Source of the DNA: Cercis canadensis
Taxonomy: Eukaryota; Streptophyta; Magnoliopsida; Fabales; Fabaceae
Assembly: GCA_003255065.1 (NCBI GenBank)
Contig: QAOA01006013.1
Span: forward strand, 1,503,623 to 1,567,622
Direction of reading: 5' to 3'
Length of the DNA: 64,000 bases
Below, one piece after another: positions 15,775 to 28,226 of this stretch (its first letter is position 1; each line of letters starts with the position of its first letter). The notes below the pieces were generated by a model. It did not search any database, was not told the origin of the DNA, and saw only the letters and a program-made list of their open reading frames with translations. Position numbers and translations under genes: made by a program.

Positions 15775-17494
15775 TTAATGCAGCCTGGCCCCTGATTCTC
15801 CTGAATGGAGCTGAAGTTTCCTGCTCGGAACTACTTGAAGAACGCCTGGTTGCTCTGCAAAAATAAAATAATAACAATCAAAATGTCAAGTATGCACTAT
15901 TAATGTGGGGAGCACACTCTGCCAAATTAATTTGATGAAATAGGAAATCATGCATAACAAAATAGAATATTTATTTAAAAGATAAGAAGCAAATTTTTAC
16001 TGTCACAATTAGTCTTATGATTGAGACACCAATTAACTACATATGAGAACTGACACCCCCTTCCCCCACGAAACAAAAAATACTAAATCTCCTGAAAGCC
16101 ACAAAGAAACAGAGTAATGGCCAAATATAAGGCGGCTATAGCATCAAGAGCATCATGGATAAAGATATTCGTATGCATGAAAATCTATGAAATAAGAAAT
16201 CTACTAAAATAAACAGATGTCTTTCACATAAATGTAATAGTTTCATGCATTTGAACATGCTTAATTCAACATAGTATATGACTATAGATGCATCTGTAAA
16301 AGAGAAGGACAGGTCCTAAAAATTTACTTTAGTCTTAGACACAAGCAGACTACACCATCTTTCTTCAACATATAGTCCATATTTCCTTTTCTGCAGTAGT
16401 CCAAAATTCAAGAGTTTGTTTCTCTTGTCCAACTCATGTAAATTTTGAACAGATTTCTGTCTCTAATGCAAATTCCTCCACTTTAACTGTTTGGGGTTTA
16501 GACTATCCACGGAGCTGAATTAGCTGTATGGGGTCCAGGTGAACGTCTTTTTTCTATATTCACAACTCTAGTCAGAACCAATAACATTAAAAGTTTTATA
16601 TTATTGCCATTGATATGAGAAGCTCGCTCAATCATGAATAACCGTGAAAAAAGAAACAGAAAATGAAGACGAATTTCGCTGCTATTTACATATTCTGCTT
16701 AGTTTTGACTCGATTGCATCATCAGAACTAAATAAAATGTGCGCTTACTAGTTCAACCATGCAACCTCAAGCTTAAGAAATTTTCCTCTAAAACATCATT
16801 TTCACCTTTAAACATTTCAATCTCCGCAAGAAGGAAGAGATACAACTAATCTCAATTTTAACCAATCACAAACTACTGCAGATTAAACTTCCAGGCGGAT
16901 AAATGCAAATACACAAAAAAAAAATTAAAAAAAATAAAAAATAATCGGATAACAGCAGAAAATTCTGGAAATGATTCCTGAAGAGAATCAATAATAAAAA
17001 ATTGGAGGGGGCAAAAGATTAAAAACCCCAAACTTACTTGAAATTTCAGCAACCTGCTGAGGAGTAAGCTTAGCAGAAAACCCACTAGCAGCCGACTTGT
17101 AACTGTACAACAAAGCCTCCTTTGCAGCCTCCTCACTGCAATGCCACAATCAAAACTCTTTAGACGAGAAAAAGAAAAAATGATGAAACGATGAATTCCA
17201 TCCGGTTTTCTCGGGAAACAAACAGAAGTCAGAAGAAGAAAATGTTAGAGAAAGAAGAGAGAGTGACCTGCCAAGGACGGCGGTGAGGGTTCGGATATGG
17301 TAGGCCTCAGGTTGCTCATCCTGGGGTTGCTCAGTATAAACGATGTGAACAGCTGGAGCAGAAGAAGCGGAGGAATCGACGGGTTTGGGAGCTGTTTCGG
17401 CCATGGCGATCGAAATCAATGCAAGGAGAAGAAGATGAAGCAGAGAGGGTGAGATCGAGGCGCGAGATTGAGAGGTTCTGGCTTGAGTGGCCAT
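15775..17494 (-). CDS. SPI-1: Subtilase propeptide-like inhibitor (inhibitor I9 domain), SPI-1 type, 3 exons
   Basis: Exons (complement): 17268-17494, 17038-17135 and 15775-15854, totalling 405 nt and 134 aa. The ATG at 17492-17494 is used because the longer frame starts at TTG. Residues 1-32 form a signal peptide with a Leu-rich core (LLHLLLLALISIAMA), followed by a Ser/Ala/Pro linker. The I9 propeptide fold begins at about residue 50 with HIVYTEQP. It continues with HIRTLTAVLGSEEAAKEAL, YSYKSAASGFSAKL, PQQVAEISKQPGVLQVVPSR and a short tail. The protein thus corresponds to a free-standing subtilisin prodomain with no protease attached. The Arabidopsis relative SPI-1 (At1g71950) inhibits plant subtilases in the secretory pathway or apoplast; the role here is inferred. 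The exon 1 donor (GTCACT) is weak, but the joined frame is exact. Intron 2 is about 1.2 kb. Confidence 0.92.
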
Positions 17495-18436
17495 TTTGGG
17501 ATTATATATAGAAGGAAAGGAAGGGAAGGGTAGCAAAGGACTATTCAACGAAACCCAATTTGCTTAATAGACAAGCGAAGGGGAGAGGACAGGAGACGTT
17601 ACAAACAAGGCACATTGTTTTGGTGTCCACGCGTATTTCCGCCACTTGGCGGGTTGGGTTCACTTCGCCACGTAACACTGTAAGTCTGTAACGCAATATC
17701 AAGAATATTTCTCATTTCTCTGCTGCCTCTTATTATATAACTCTTTTAACAATATATATTTTGTTTTTGGTAGATTGAGTATTGGTATCTTTTCCATCGA
17801 AAAAAAAATAAAAATACATCAGCCATCTTTCTCTTGTGACTGATAACCCAAGTATAGTGTCTAATGGAACTATAAACTGTCGCCCTTTTCTAAAATAATC
17901 ATAGGCATATGTTAATATTGAATTATAATTATAAATGACAAAATTAAGGTAAAACAACATGAGTTTTTTCTTCTTCGGTTTAAGAAGTTTAAAAAACAGA
18001 CCAAAATGTGCCAAAAACACATACTAGGTGTTTTTCATATAATACAAAATAATCAAAATATCTCCGATATCACATGGTTATTTCATCAATATACCTAATT
18101 ATATATATATATATATATATATAAATAAAATAACTACATAATTTACACATAATAATTATATATATAAACCAAATAACTTAAAACCTAAAGGTATTTTAGT
18201 AATCTCACATGGGAACCTAATTAGAAAGCATCTCTTTTTAATACCATTTCTAACACCCCAAAAAATTTACTTACATACGTATAATTTAAACTTGTTCTTA
18301 AAGTGAACTACAATTTAGTCTAATACCAATTGTAAGACACAAATCCACTTTGGGAAACCTAGTAAAAGTAACGAGCGCCAGAAAATTTATTTTGATCCTG
18401 TACAAGAGGGAGAGGAATGCCAGTATGATTTCCTTA
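17495..18436. other. Intergenic: SPI upstream region and EDRF1-like 3' flank
   Basis: Bases 17600-17700 contain a GC-richer patch with CCACGCG, a short GCCACTTGGCGGG block and CCACGTAA, plausible promoter elements of the inhibitor gene. Bases 18101-18122 are a TA microsatellite. No other gene is recognised. Confidence 0.5.
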
Positions 18437-21400
18437 TCACGATATCCACAGGCTGTAAATAGCATGCAGTTGGAGCATGTCACTGGCCTTCAGGGACATC
18501 CTGTAGAGTTCCCTGATCTTTCCACCATCTCCGGACCTGCTAGATGTTGAAGATGCTTGGGAGATAGAAGATTTGTTTGCGCTTAATGAAAGTGCCGCCG
18601 CCAACATTTTCTTCAAGAGCATCTGCAGCTGACTCCAATATTTTGCATGTAATTCAGGAGAGCTGGTACTGAAAGTGTCTGCGTTTGTATCTGAAACATG
18701 GCGCCCTTCAAGCATATGAGCCAAAGCTGATTCCAGCATCTGGAAAAATATTGTGCAAGTATCACTAAGTGACTGAATAGTCTGACACCTTTCAGACTAA
18801 CTTCTAACTAAATATCTATAAGGATGTAAACTTAAGCTGTAAATACATAGCTCGGTTTGACGATTCTCTAATTTAATTTCTTAGGTGGGAGGGGGATAAA
18901 AGATGAATTTATTATCATGATGACAAAGAGGACCTGCCCAATGCCCATGCCCCACTGTAACCATATGCACTAGATCATAGATAGCCATACTATAACAGCA
19001 AAAGCTAATTCAAACATGCTCTTAGCAATCTTGCTGAATATTTTTGACAAAGTATTAAGCCATAACGAGATAGAAAATACTTGTTAAAATAAGTGCAGGA
19101 AAATACCATATTGGAATGTAAATGGCTCGAAAGGCATAATGAAAGGGCTGATCTCTCCATGAGAATAGTCAAATACATGGTAGGATGTGTTTTTGGGCCA
19201 TAAAAGTCTATGGCTTTTTGCCAGTTCCTCTCTGCCAGGGATGCATACTGCTTGACCCGTTGCAGAATGCTGTTTTCACCTTTAGACAAACTGTTTTTCT
19301 TATGGCCTGAATCCATAAACTTCAAACAACAATCCCTCTGATAGCACGCCAACTGGAAGTAAGCATATGCAGCCTCCTGTTTGCGTAGTTCACCCAGTGA
19401 TTCATAGACTGATAATGCTTCCCTAATGGCTTCATTAGCTGAAATCTCATGCTTCCTCAATTCTTTTCTGGCTTTTCTGTCATGGGAATTGGTGCAACTT
19501 ACAAATGTATCTATCAAGGATCCATTTTCATACACTTCTGCAGTACTATTTTCTCTTGCCAAAAGCATTCCAAGCCGCAGATAAGTATGAGCAAACTGTG
19601 TATGTACCTCATTCCTTAAGCTGCTTGTCACAGAACCTGAATCATCAGTCACAGCATTTAGTTCTAACCTTGCAGCGCCATAAAATCTAAGGGATTCTCT
19701 ATATTCCAATTTTGCAGTCTCCAATGCTTGATTGTATGCATTATGGAATATGGCATGTAGTTTAAGATTCTCAATTTTTGATACCATCTCCTCAGCCAAT
19801 GCTCGTCTGCCATGGCCCAAATTACAGTCTATCAATATGATATTTGTGTGATCTGAAACTTCTCTAAATGCATTTATGGCATCTGTAAATGCCAGTTCAG
19901 CTTTATTCAATTCTTTCTTTTCAAGCCTGATTCGACCCAATTCATTGCAAACCCACCCTTTCTTTTTAACCACCGACTGTAATTCAGAAAAACCAGATGG
20001 AAGTTTCAACAGTGCATTTCTAGCTTCTTCATAGCATTTTAGAGCAGCTGATAGATTGTGCTCCACATCTCCAACAAGAGGTCCATCTAGGTACTCAAAT
20101 ATCCCACCATTTTTTACTTTGGATGTTTCCTTTGAAGTAAATTCAGTTTGAGAAACAACACTGGAACCCGAATCATGCATCTCTGGCAAGCCCTCAAGTG
20201 TTCTAGAGTTCATAGATGACAAGGATTTAACTTTGACCCTACATCCAGGAGCTTCTGTCAGGTTTTCACCATAATTACCGCACTGAGTATGTTCGCAATC
20301 AGAATCTTTTCTATTTTCCATGTTATGAACGTACTCATCTTCAGGGTCTTTCAGAGATGAGTGAGTGGCATTTTTAGTATATGATCTTTTACCATGCTTT
20401 CTACCATAAGTCGTAAAGCTCATATCAGCACCACTACTGCTTGCACTACTTCCACTGCTTGCTCTATCACTCTGGCAACTGCAATTTACTAAGGAACATG
20501 AACTGCAATTCTGATTCAACTGTGTCAGCTTCTTCTTCAGCCTTTTAACTTCCTTCACAACCTCAGATGACATTCTCAATTCTCTGGTTGTAGATTTCCT
20601 CATTTCTTGTATTGAGATTTCGTTCCCCTTTATCCTATGGAACTCAACATAAACATCTCCGACCAGTGCCCATGCCTTGGCCCAAAAGAGGTAAATAGAA
20701 GACTTACTCTCAATAGTAAGATAACCATTACCAGAACCATAGTTCTCAAATTTTACATCATCATCTGGCAATGCAGTATTTTCAATTCTATCAAAGACTT
20801 TTCTTTGTAAAGATGAGCAACTAACCATTGAAGAAATGAATGTTGTGTCTTCAAGATGTGAAGGCATTGATCCATAAACAGAACATCCCAACTGTATAAC
20901 CTTTAAAGCTTGATGCAGTTGGTCATCCTCTATGTAAGCTTCTGCAAGTGCCAAATAAGATTCTCCAAGCAAAAGAACGAGCTTCCACAACTTATGGTCC
21001 AACTTGGATGTTGGAAGCCATTCTTGAATGTCACAAACTTCAATACAGTCAGTTTCCCCGCATGCACAAACAGAGACATTGAAAGACGAAGATGGCCTAT
21101 CATGATTTTCATTGAATTCATCCACCACCTCTACTTCAGTGCTCTGAAGCTGCCGCATCCATCTGAGAGACTTAATGGCCTGTGAAACATGATGTACTGC
21201 AGCTAGCTTGGATGAGATTGGATCAGCAACTGTCTGAACCACAGGTGTAGAAACTGGATATACTTTGCACACAGAAAAGCTTTCATCACCATTGGAGCTC
21301 AGTACAGCCCCTCCTTGATTGCTTAATTCCATGTCACCTACTGCTATTAGTTCCCCAGAGGTGGGCTTGTCTGGCTTAGAAATCATCTCTGCAGAAGCTT

Positions 21401-24400
21401 CTGATTCCAAGTGCTGAGGTATATGTCCATGTTCACATGATTTGTCATCTGCATGCAGATAAAGCACTTCTTTCGGGATTAGTGATTCAGAATTACAGTT
21501 TTCAGCATCCCAGGATGTCTCTTCAGCTTCAGTAACATCTAGTTCACATTCTATAGCTAGGGATTCAGTAGTTAAATTCAGCTCCTCGTCATAATTTAAG
21601 ATCAGCCTTGCAAACTGTTCATGAGCAATTGCACGTACTGCCTGTTTAGCATAACATTGAACAACACTGCAGTCATCATCAAGATGTTCAACAAAAGGAA
21701 AAGGAAGAAAGATAACAAAAACATTATTTCAAATATACCAGATGGTCTGGGTCATCAAGAAAATCCAAGCATTTTCTAAAGAACCTCACACATCTAGCCC
21801 TATTTTTAGCAGCCTGCAGCAAAATCAGCAATAATTAGTACTCATCTATTAGGAACCTGCAAAACAGAATTAGCCCAGAGATGAGTTTCATCCTTCCATA
21901 CCATTGAAAGTGAAAGCCTGTGGGCAATTCGATAGAGAAGAGTTCCCAAAGAATATATAGCATCACTTCTATCTCTACCGATTATAGAAGGCAAGGCGCT
22001 TGCACTATCATGACAACTGTTAGATGAATGGTTTTTAGGAATAACAGAAAGATCAAAAAGTTGTATGACATCTTCACCTGCACCTTTATAAAGCTGCAAA
22101 ACTTTAAATCAGGACCGCTATTTTAAAGGCAATAAATTTTAAAAGAAAACTCACATAATAGACATTAAAGAAATTGATATTTCAAATAATAATAATAAGT
22201 AGGAAAGAGAAGCATAAAAGTACCCAATAAGCACCAGGATCCTGTTTGCAATTATCTTGAAGGAACCTCAAAACAGACAGACCATTTTGCTGGACAACAG
22301 AAGGATGAAATGCAGGGCTGCCATCCTCAGAGATCCCTTTCAGTAGAAATATGTCATCTGTTTTCAGAAGCTCATATCCCTGAACAACACCATTGTGATG
22401 ATAACATATTGCCAACTCAGGCACACTTGCCATGACGTTGTCAAGCCAAGCTTCAAGCCATGTCAATGGTGTGACCTATCAAAATAGGAACAACACAATG
22501 AACAATGTGGCAAACACCAAATAGGATGCAAGAATATAGATAATGCTCCCACCTGTCGAGTGACATCCCATAAATGCAAGCTCACAGCAACATACTTTTC
22601 ATTACTGAATAAAAGCAAGTCACTTCCTAAGAGCATGCGGAAATTATGAAACTGCCAGAACAAAACTCTCAGAAAATCATCATTTCCAACTTTTCTTTGC
22701 TTTTCAGACTCTTGCATCGAGGATCTGGGCTTTTCACCAACTTGTGATGCCTTCTTATTGACTGGACTATGGTTCTTATTTCTCCTACTCTTCTTGCTTC
22801 CCCAAAAGAAACTGTCCTGCTTAACCTGTGAGTACTCAGAAAAGCAATTGTATCCTTCAGCTCGAATGACATCATCATGCTGTTGCACAACATGAGGTGT
22901 ATTTTCTCCAGGAAGAACAGAAGGATTTGATTTCTCTTCTGATGGAACATGATGCGTTGGAGGACAATCACAAGCCTCCATTCTGACTGAATGCATAGCA
23001 AAATTTAAAAATAAAGATTGATCTGCACATTTTGATTGATTTTTATGCCTTCTAATCAACTTTTCTCCCTCCTCAACATCAGGCCTGCACTTAATACGTG
23101 TTGTGTCATTTTTAGAGAAAGTAAATGCTTGAGCATTACGAGCATAAGTTTGCCAAAAAAGAAGAAAAGAAAAGGCAATCAATGCATTAATGGGCTTCAG
23201 AGATGACAAAGGATTCAATCTGTGAAATGCTGATAGCCAAAGATAACGGCCTTAACTAACTATAGCTAATAAAAAGAAGAAGCTGCCCTTTTTTGATTTC
23301 TGAATGGCTCTTAAGAAGAAAACCATCTCTACATGATCATACATATCCACTAGCTAAGCAAAATATGCTTCTATTCATCTTTTTCATTTCCTTTCTTCTT
23401 GAAGCCTACAAGTCCATAATCATCTTCAACTAATCAATTTTTCTTTTGACCAAAAGTTGCATTCAGTTCATTTTTTCTTCAAGGAAAACTCAAATTTGCA
23501 TATACAAATTGTCATGTTCGAATGAGCTGGGTGCCCATAGTAATTGCAATTCTTAGCAATAACAATAAAATGGATAAGAAACTTTTATGATGGACCAAAA
23601 AGACAATTCTCAACAGCAATTATGAGCCAAAGCTTCAATAAGTTGCAAGTGGAGCATGGTAACAAAAAAGGGTCAACAGTAGGTCAAATACACACCCGGT
23701 GTTTAAAACAAGAGTCTGACCAATGCGATGAACAGCAACTGACAATCGAGCCTTGGAATATGGCATTTTAAATATCTGCTTCAGAATGTCTGCTGGAGCA
23801 ATCACATCAATTTCATCTCCATACTCAACCAAACCAGATACTGCAAGGGCCTCACATTTTCTAGCAAGATTTGATGCATCAGCAGCATCATCCCAAGGTA
23901 AATCTGTGATATTCCAAATGATTTTCAGATGTCGAACAAATCTATCAAAGATTTCAACAAAACAATATGAATTCAAAATGCCTCTGTCCTTTTCTCTTGT
24001 GAATCATTCTTGCAATTTCTAATCCAATCTCCAAAGAGACCAGAAATAACTTCCTAATTGTTAATTCAGCATAGAAAGCAAAGGGATCTCTCCAAGGTCA
24101 AAACCTTTATATGGTTTTTATGGCTCAACGGACTCCCCTGTAGAGTTCCTAAAGTTCATGTCCAATATGAGATGTGTTCACATTGGATGTTATTTTTTTT
24201 TTTTTTTTATTTCTTTTTATATTCCATTGTTCCTTGCTCCTCAAGGGTCATATCTTGTATGGCTTGTACCGATCACCATTTTATATATCCAAAGGAAGAA
24301 TGATATACCACATTCTACACCAAGAATTTAATAAATTCAAAATTTGAATCATTTGATCAATGAAACAGCTATAGAATATTTTTGATAAAATCCTGGTTTT

Positions 24401-25386
24401 TTTATTCATAAACTGTATAATGGATGGCTGCAAGAGTTTCTATGACTTCGACAGTAAGAAAAGGCATGAATACCCTCATATAGATAACTGCAAGCCCTCG
24501 ATACTGAAACTGCTATTTCACATATATTCTCGGACTAGGAGTTTGAAAATTCCAGGGGGTTATGCATGTTCAAAATCTTAACACGAAACCATGTTCACAG
24601 GGAACTTTTATGGTGCTGGCCTGGCAACCATGCAGGGATGAACCAGGGGACTGTGGTCCTGTACCAAGGTCCGAAGGCCTTAACCATGACAAAATCTAAC
24701 ACAAGCCCTTGGGACACCAGATTGGACTCAACACCATGGTATGACCCTTTTCATAAATTATCAAATTACTGTCAATATTAAACTAAATAGCAGTATCTTG
24801 GATAATAAAAATCTCTACCCAGTAACGCTGTAGTCCCCCACCTTAAAAAATGCATTCATACTATTACTCACTACATTACCCAGTCCATAAGTTAGTGGAA
24901 TGGCATAAACACGTACCTCCAGTGGTCTTGGACTGCACAGCGCCAACTGGAAGCACCTTTTCAGGGAAACTGGAAAGACGCGGAGGCGTATTGAGATCAG
25001 TCTCAGTTGGAAGCATCCGGTACCGATACCGCGGAACATTCACTCTAAGTTAACAAAAACACAATACAGATTAGTATACATCAAATTCAACATCTAATTT
25101 AAAGTAATAAAACACGAAAATAATGAAAACGCCAACAAAATTGAACGCAGACAGAGATAGAGAGAGAGTACGTTTGACGGGGAGTGAAGAGAGCGGAATC
25201 AAAAGCGTGGAAGGATTTGTCGGTGGGAACGGGGATTGAACCACAGAGAAAGCCAACTGGTTTAGGCGTGACGATTTCCAAAGTTCCGATGCATTGAAGC
25301 TCACGAGACCCATCAGAGCTCGAAGAAGAAGTAGAAGAAGAAGTAGAAGAAGAAGAAGAAGAAGAAGAAGAAGACAATTTCGCCAT
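18437..25386 (-). CDS. EDRF1-like TPR protein (complete, 9 exons, 1479 aa)
   Basis: This is related to animal erythroid differentiation-related factor 1 and Arabidopsis At1g35660, whose plant function is not established. Exons (complement): 25172-25386, 24917-25044, 23696-23903, 22553-23084, 22224-22475, 21902-22093, 21739-21813, 19107-21641 and 18437-18739. The total is 4440 nt with all phases consistent. The N-terminus is a polyserine run encoded by a GAA/AGA-type trinucleotide repeat, then LQCIGTLEIVTPKPVGFLCG. Conserved blocks are GDEIDVIAPADILKQIFKMP, KARLSVAVHRIGQTLVLNTG, PDVEEGEKLIRRH and FHNFRMLLGSDLLLFSN. TLTWLEAWLDN-like and RSDAIYSLGTLLYRIAHRLS blocks follow. The large exon 8 (845 codons) holds TPR-like helical pairs (ALKCYEEARNALLKL; ELNKAELAFTDAINAFREV) and a basic, Ser/Cys-rich middle part. 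The ATG at 25384-25386 is the only plausible start. The last exon gives a short C-terminus ending LHAIYSLWIS. TPRs suggest a scaffold role; that is inference. Confidence 0.9.
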
Positions 25387-25744
25387 GGGAACTCGCCTTT
25401 CAGCGACAAACTATATACAAAACTAACAAATTTCTTCACTATCAGCTAGATTCAACACTTTCAGGTGCAGATTTCGCGCACGCTCCGGCGAACTACCTCT
25501 TTTCTTATTTTTGGTTAATTTTTTTGATCCGATTTTCTCTTTTTTTGGCCTTTTTTGCTTGCGTAGTTAAACAATTTTATGTTTCTTGGTGCTAATTGCT
25601 AAATGAGTAAATTAGCGCCATTCAGTTCAGCTATATTTGCTTAATTGCCTCGATCAGATAAATGGGGACTCCACAAGCTTTGCCTAGACGTTTCTTCTTT
25701 TTATTTTTTGGTTAATTATTATGTTAGCAGGCTATTATTTAACA
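25387..25744. promoter_or_regulatory. Upstream region of the EDRF1-like gene
   Basis: This is the 5' flank of the leftward EDRF1-like gene, with a short GC-richer block at about 25455-25500 (CGCGCACGCTCCGGCG) followed by T-rich DNA. No core promoter element could be placed with confidence. Confidence 0.35.
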
Positions 25745-26190
25745 TATTTTTAAAATTATTTATCTAAATATTATATCTTTAAAAAATTAAAAATAAATAA
25801 AAAATATGACAGAGTAAGTCTCACTGAACATACCATATTTTAGATGACATGTTCAGTGGAGACATGCCGCTTAAGATTCGGTGTCCAGTTGTATTTCTTT
25901 TTTTTTTCTCCCTGTCATCATCTTTTTCATCTTTTCTCTCATTCTTTTTCATATTCTCTCTTCCTATCTCTCTCATCTTTTTCTCTCTCTCCCTTTCAAT
26001 TCACTCTCTCCATACCTCCATATCTTTCTTCTCGCTGGTGTGGAGACACGCTAACTGGCAATCGGTGTAATTTTCCAGTAGAGATACTCCAACTGGCAAC
26101 TAGCACGTCCTTGGGTCCCATTTTGCTGTAATTTTTTTTTTAATTTTTAATTTTTCCAAAATTATAATATTTAAGTAATTAAATTAAAAA
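25745..26190. mobile_element. Candidate foldback/MITE element with CT-rich core
   Basis: AT-rich arms at about 25745-25805 and 26128-26190 are imperfect inverted copies (AAATATTATATCTTTAAAAAATT against the complement of AATTTTTCCAAAATTATAATATTT). The core is CT-rich (25888-26030) and contains GTGGAGACA twice. The open frames across the CT tract are low-complexity and not genes. Outer ends and target duplication were not resolved, because AT-richness can create spurious inverted matches. Confidence 0.45.
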
Positions 26191-26270
26191 TATAATAATT
26201 ATATAAATTTATTATCAAATTATAATATTCAGGTCAATGAACCAGCTATATCAACATCTAAATGGTATAA

Positions 26271-26303
<33 letters not shown>

Positions 26304-27571
26304 CATTAAAATATTAATTACTTACAAGTTACAACAAAAATATTTAAAATTATATTTTTATCTACAAATACATGAAATACTTAAATAAAGTTTCATACCT
26401 TTTTTTTTTTTATGTGAAGTTTCATACCTAATTGAGAGTAGCCATAGGCGCCATTCTTACCAAGTGTTAACTTCTGATTGGCTTTTTTATTAATTTTTCT
26501 CTCATTTTGGTTTTCCAGTAGTGGTTTTCCCTCTCATTTCCTATCTCTATTTGTCGATTATACATATAATTTTGTCAATTCAGCAGCAACTCAGCTTTTT
26601 CATTCATCTCTTCCATTATTGTTAATGTTCTGGAAATGATTGGTTCAATGGTCACTTGATCACTTTCTATCTTTATTCTTCAAAGTTTTGGTTATGAGAA
26701 ATGTTAGATAGATCTACCTAAATAGCTTATCAAATATTACAATTGGAATAGAACTTTATACTGCAAGAGTTTAGAGTAGTCCATGTTAATTTTTACGTGG
26801 AATATCGAGAGGGAACCTTGTTATATTTTGTCAAAAACAGAGCCCAATTGTTTTGAGAAGGGTTTTATTTACATAATTCTTTCTGAAGGAATTATATTTA
26901 TATTTTATGTTTATTAAAATCTAATTTAAAATTTAGAAAAAATTATAGTAATTCCTCATTTGGCCAATCAATTATTACGATATGTTTGGAGGGGATATTT
27001 AGAAAGAATACTATGTTTATTCCTTAGGATCTAAGACCAAGAAAAAAAATATCAAAAGGTGCAGTATTTTAAATAAATGATTATCATATCATGTAAACTA
27101 TCAAAACACCCATTAATACTATATGCTTACTCCATTTATATATATAAGATTATTATTCCAATCAAATAAAGAATTTATATATTAAAATTATTTTATTTAT
27201 ATATATAATTATTTCATTCATATATAATTATTATGTTTAAATATAAATTATATATAAATAAATAAAATAATTACATAACACTAAAAAACTTCTTAATCAT
27301 TTTCCAGCATTTGTTTAAACATTTTATTATTTTGACAGTTCATAATTTTTTGCTCTATGTTTTAGAACCTTAAAAATATTCTCTCAATACGTTACTTGTG
27401 TGAACATTGACTAAGAGGTAGTAGACTGATTCTTTGAGATGTTCGGTTTCGTGAACTTTTACAAGAAGAAATTCAAAGTTTTAACGTGAAATAAATTTCT
27501 TACGAACAAAATATGCTCGTAAAAATTATGAGGGAGAAAAATATACAACTTTATACAGCATCCGATTAGAG

Positions 27572-27677
27572 TGGCGGAGTTAGGTGTATGTTCTTTTGGA
27601 GTAAATTATCCCAGGCTCTTTAANTGGCGGAGTTAGGTGTTATGTTCTTTTGGAGTAAATTATCCCAGGCTCTTTAA
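27572..27677. repeat. 52-bp direct duplication flanking an N
   Basis: Copies at 27572-27623 and 27625-27677 are identical except for one extra T. They are separated only by the N at 27624. The likely cause is two contig ends that overlap but were not merged. Confidence 0.9.
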
Positions 27678-27800
27678 GGAAGTTGGCAGGGCCATATATG
27701 GTTTTTCCTTTCATATTCTTCTTTATACACTTTAATGATCTTAGGCAAATAAACAATTGAGTAATAAAATTGTATTATAATAATAGACTTGAAAAAAAAA

Positions 27801-27847
27801 TTTCAGAGAGGAAAATCTGAAAATNTTTCAGAGGAAAATCTGAAAAT
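27801..27847. repeat. Short direct duplication flanking an N
   Basis: The block TTTCAGAGGAAAATCTGAAA (with one AG more in the first copy) occurs at 27801-27824 and 27826-27847, separated by the N at 27825. This is the same pattern as the neighbouring gap. Confidence 0.85.
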
Positions 27848-28226
27848 TAATAGAGATGTATGAAAGTAACACAAAGATGGGTATGATTCAACTTTCTATA
27901 ACTTAATATCCGTGGGAATCATAACTATTAATTTTACCATTCAAAAAAAAGCACTATTCTTTTCACTAACAAATAACCCACAATTTCTATCCCCCAAAAA
28001 AAAAAAAACTTAATTAAAAGTGAAAAAAATGAATGGATTTACTGTTTATATAGCGTACAAACATATGGCACAAACATCATACAAAAAGTTGTAATTGTTA
28101 TTTACCCCCAAGAAAAACAATGAAAAGAAGACAGTAACAATGCAAAGAATATAAATTTTCATTAACCATATAAACTATAAATACATAATAGGAAAACAAA
28201 CCAAAAGAATGCTGGTGCTAAAATAT

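Larger units (their letters stand above)
26191..28226. other. AT-rich intergenic DNA, including the SEC5 3' flank
   Basis: There is a TA microsatellite at about 26274-26303, poly-T at 26400-26411 and two N-separated duplications (27572-27677 and 27801-27847). The last 100-200 bases before 28226 should be the SEC5 3' UTR. No gene is recognised. Confidence 0.5.

Noticed and set aside
25844..26131. Two overlapping open frames rich in Ser, Phe and Leu
   Set aside because: They read through a CT-rich low-complexity tract in two frames at once.
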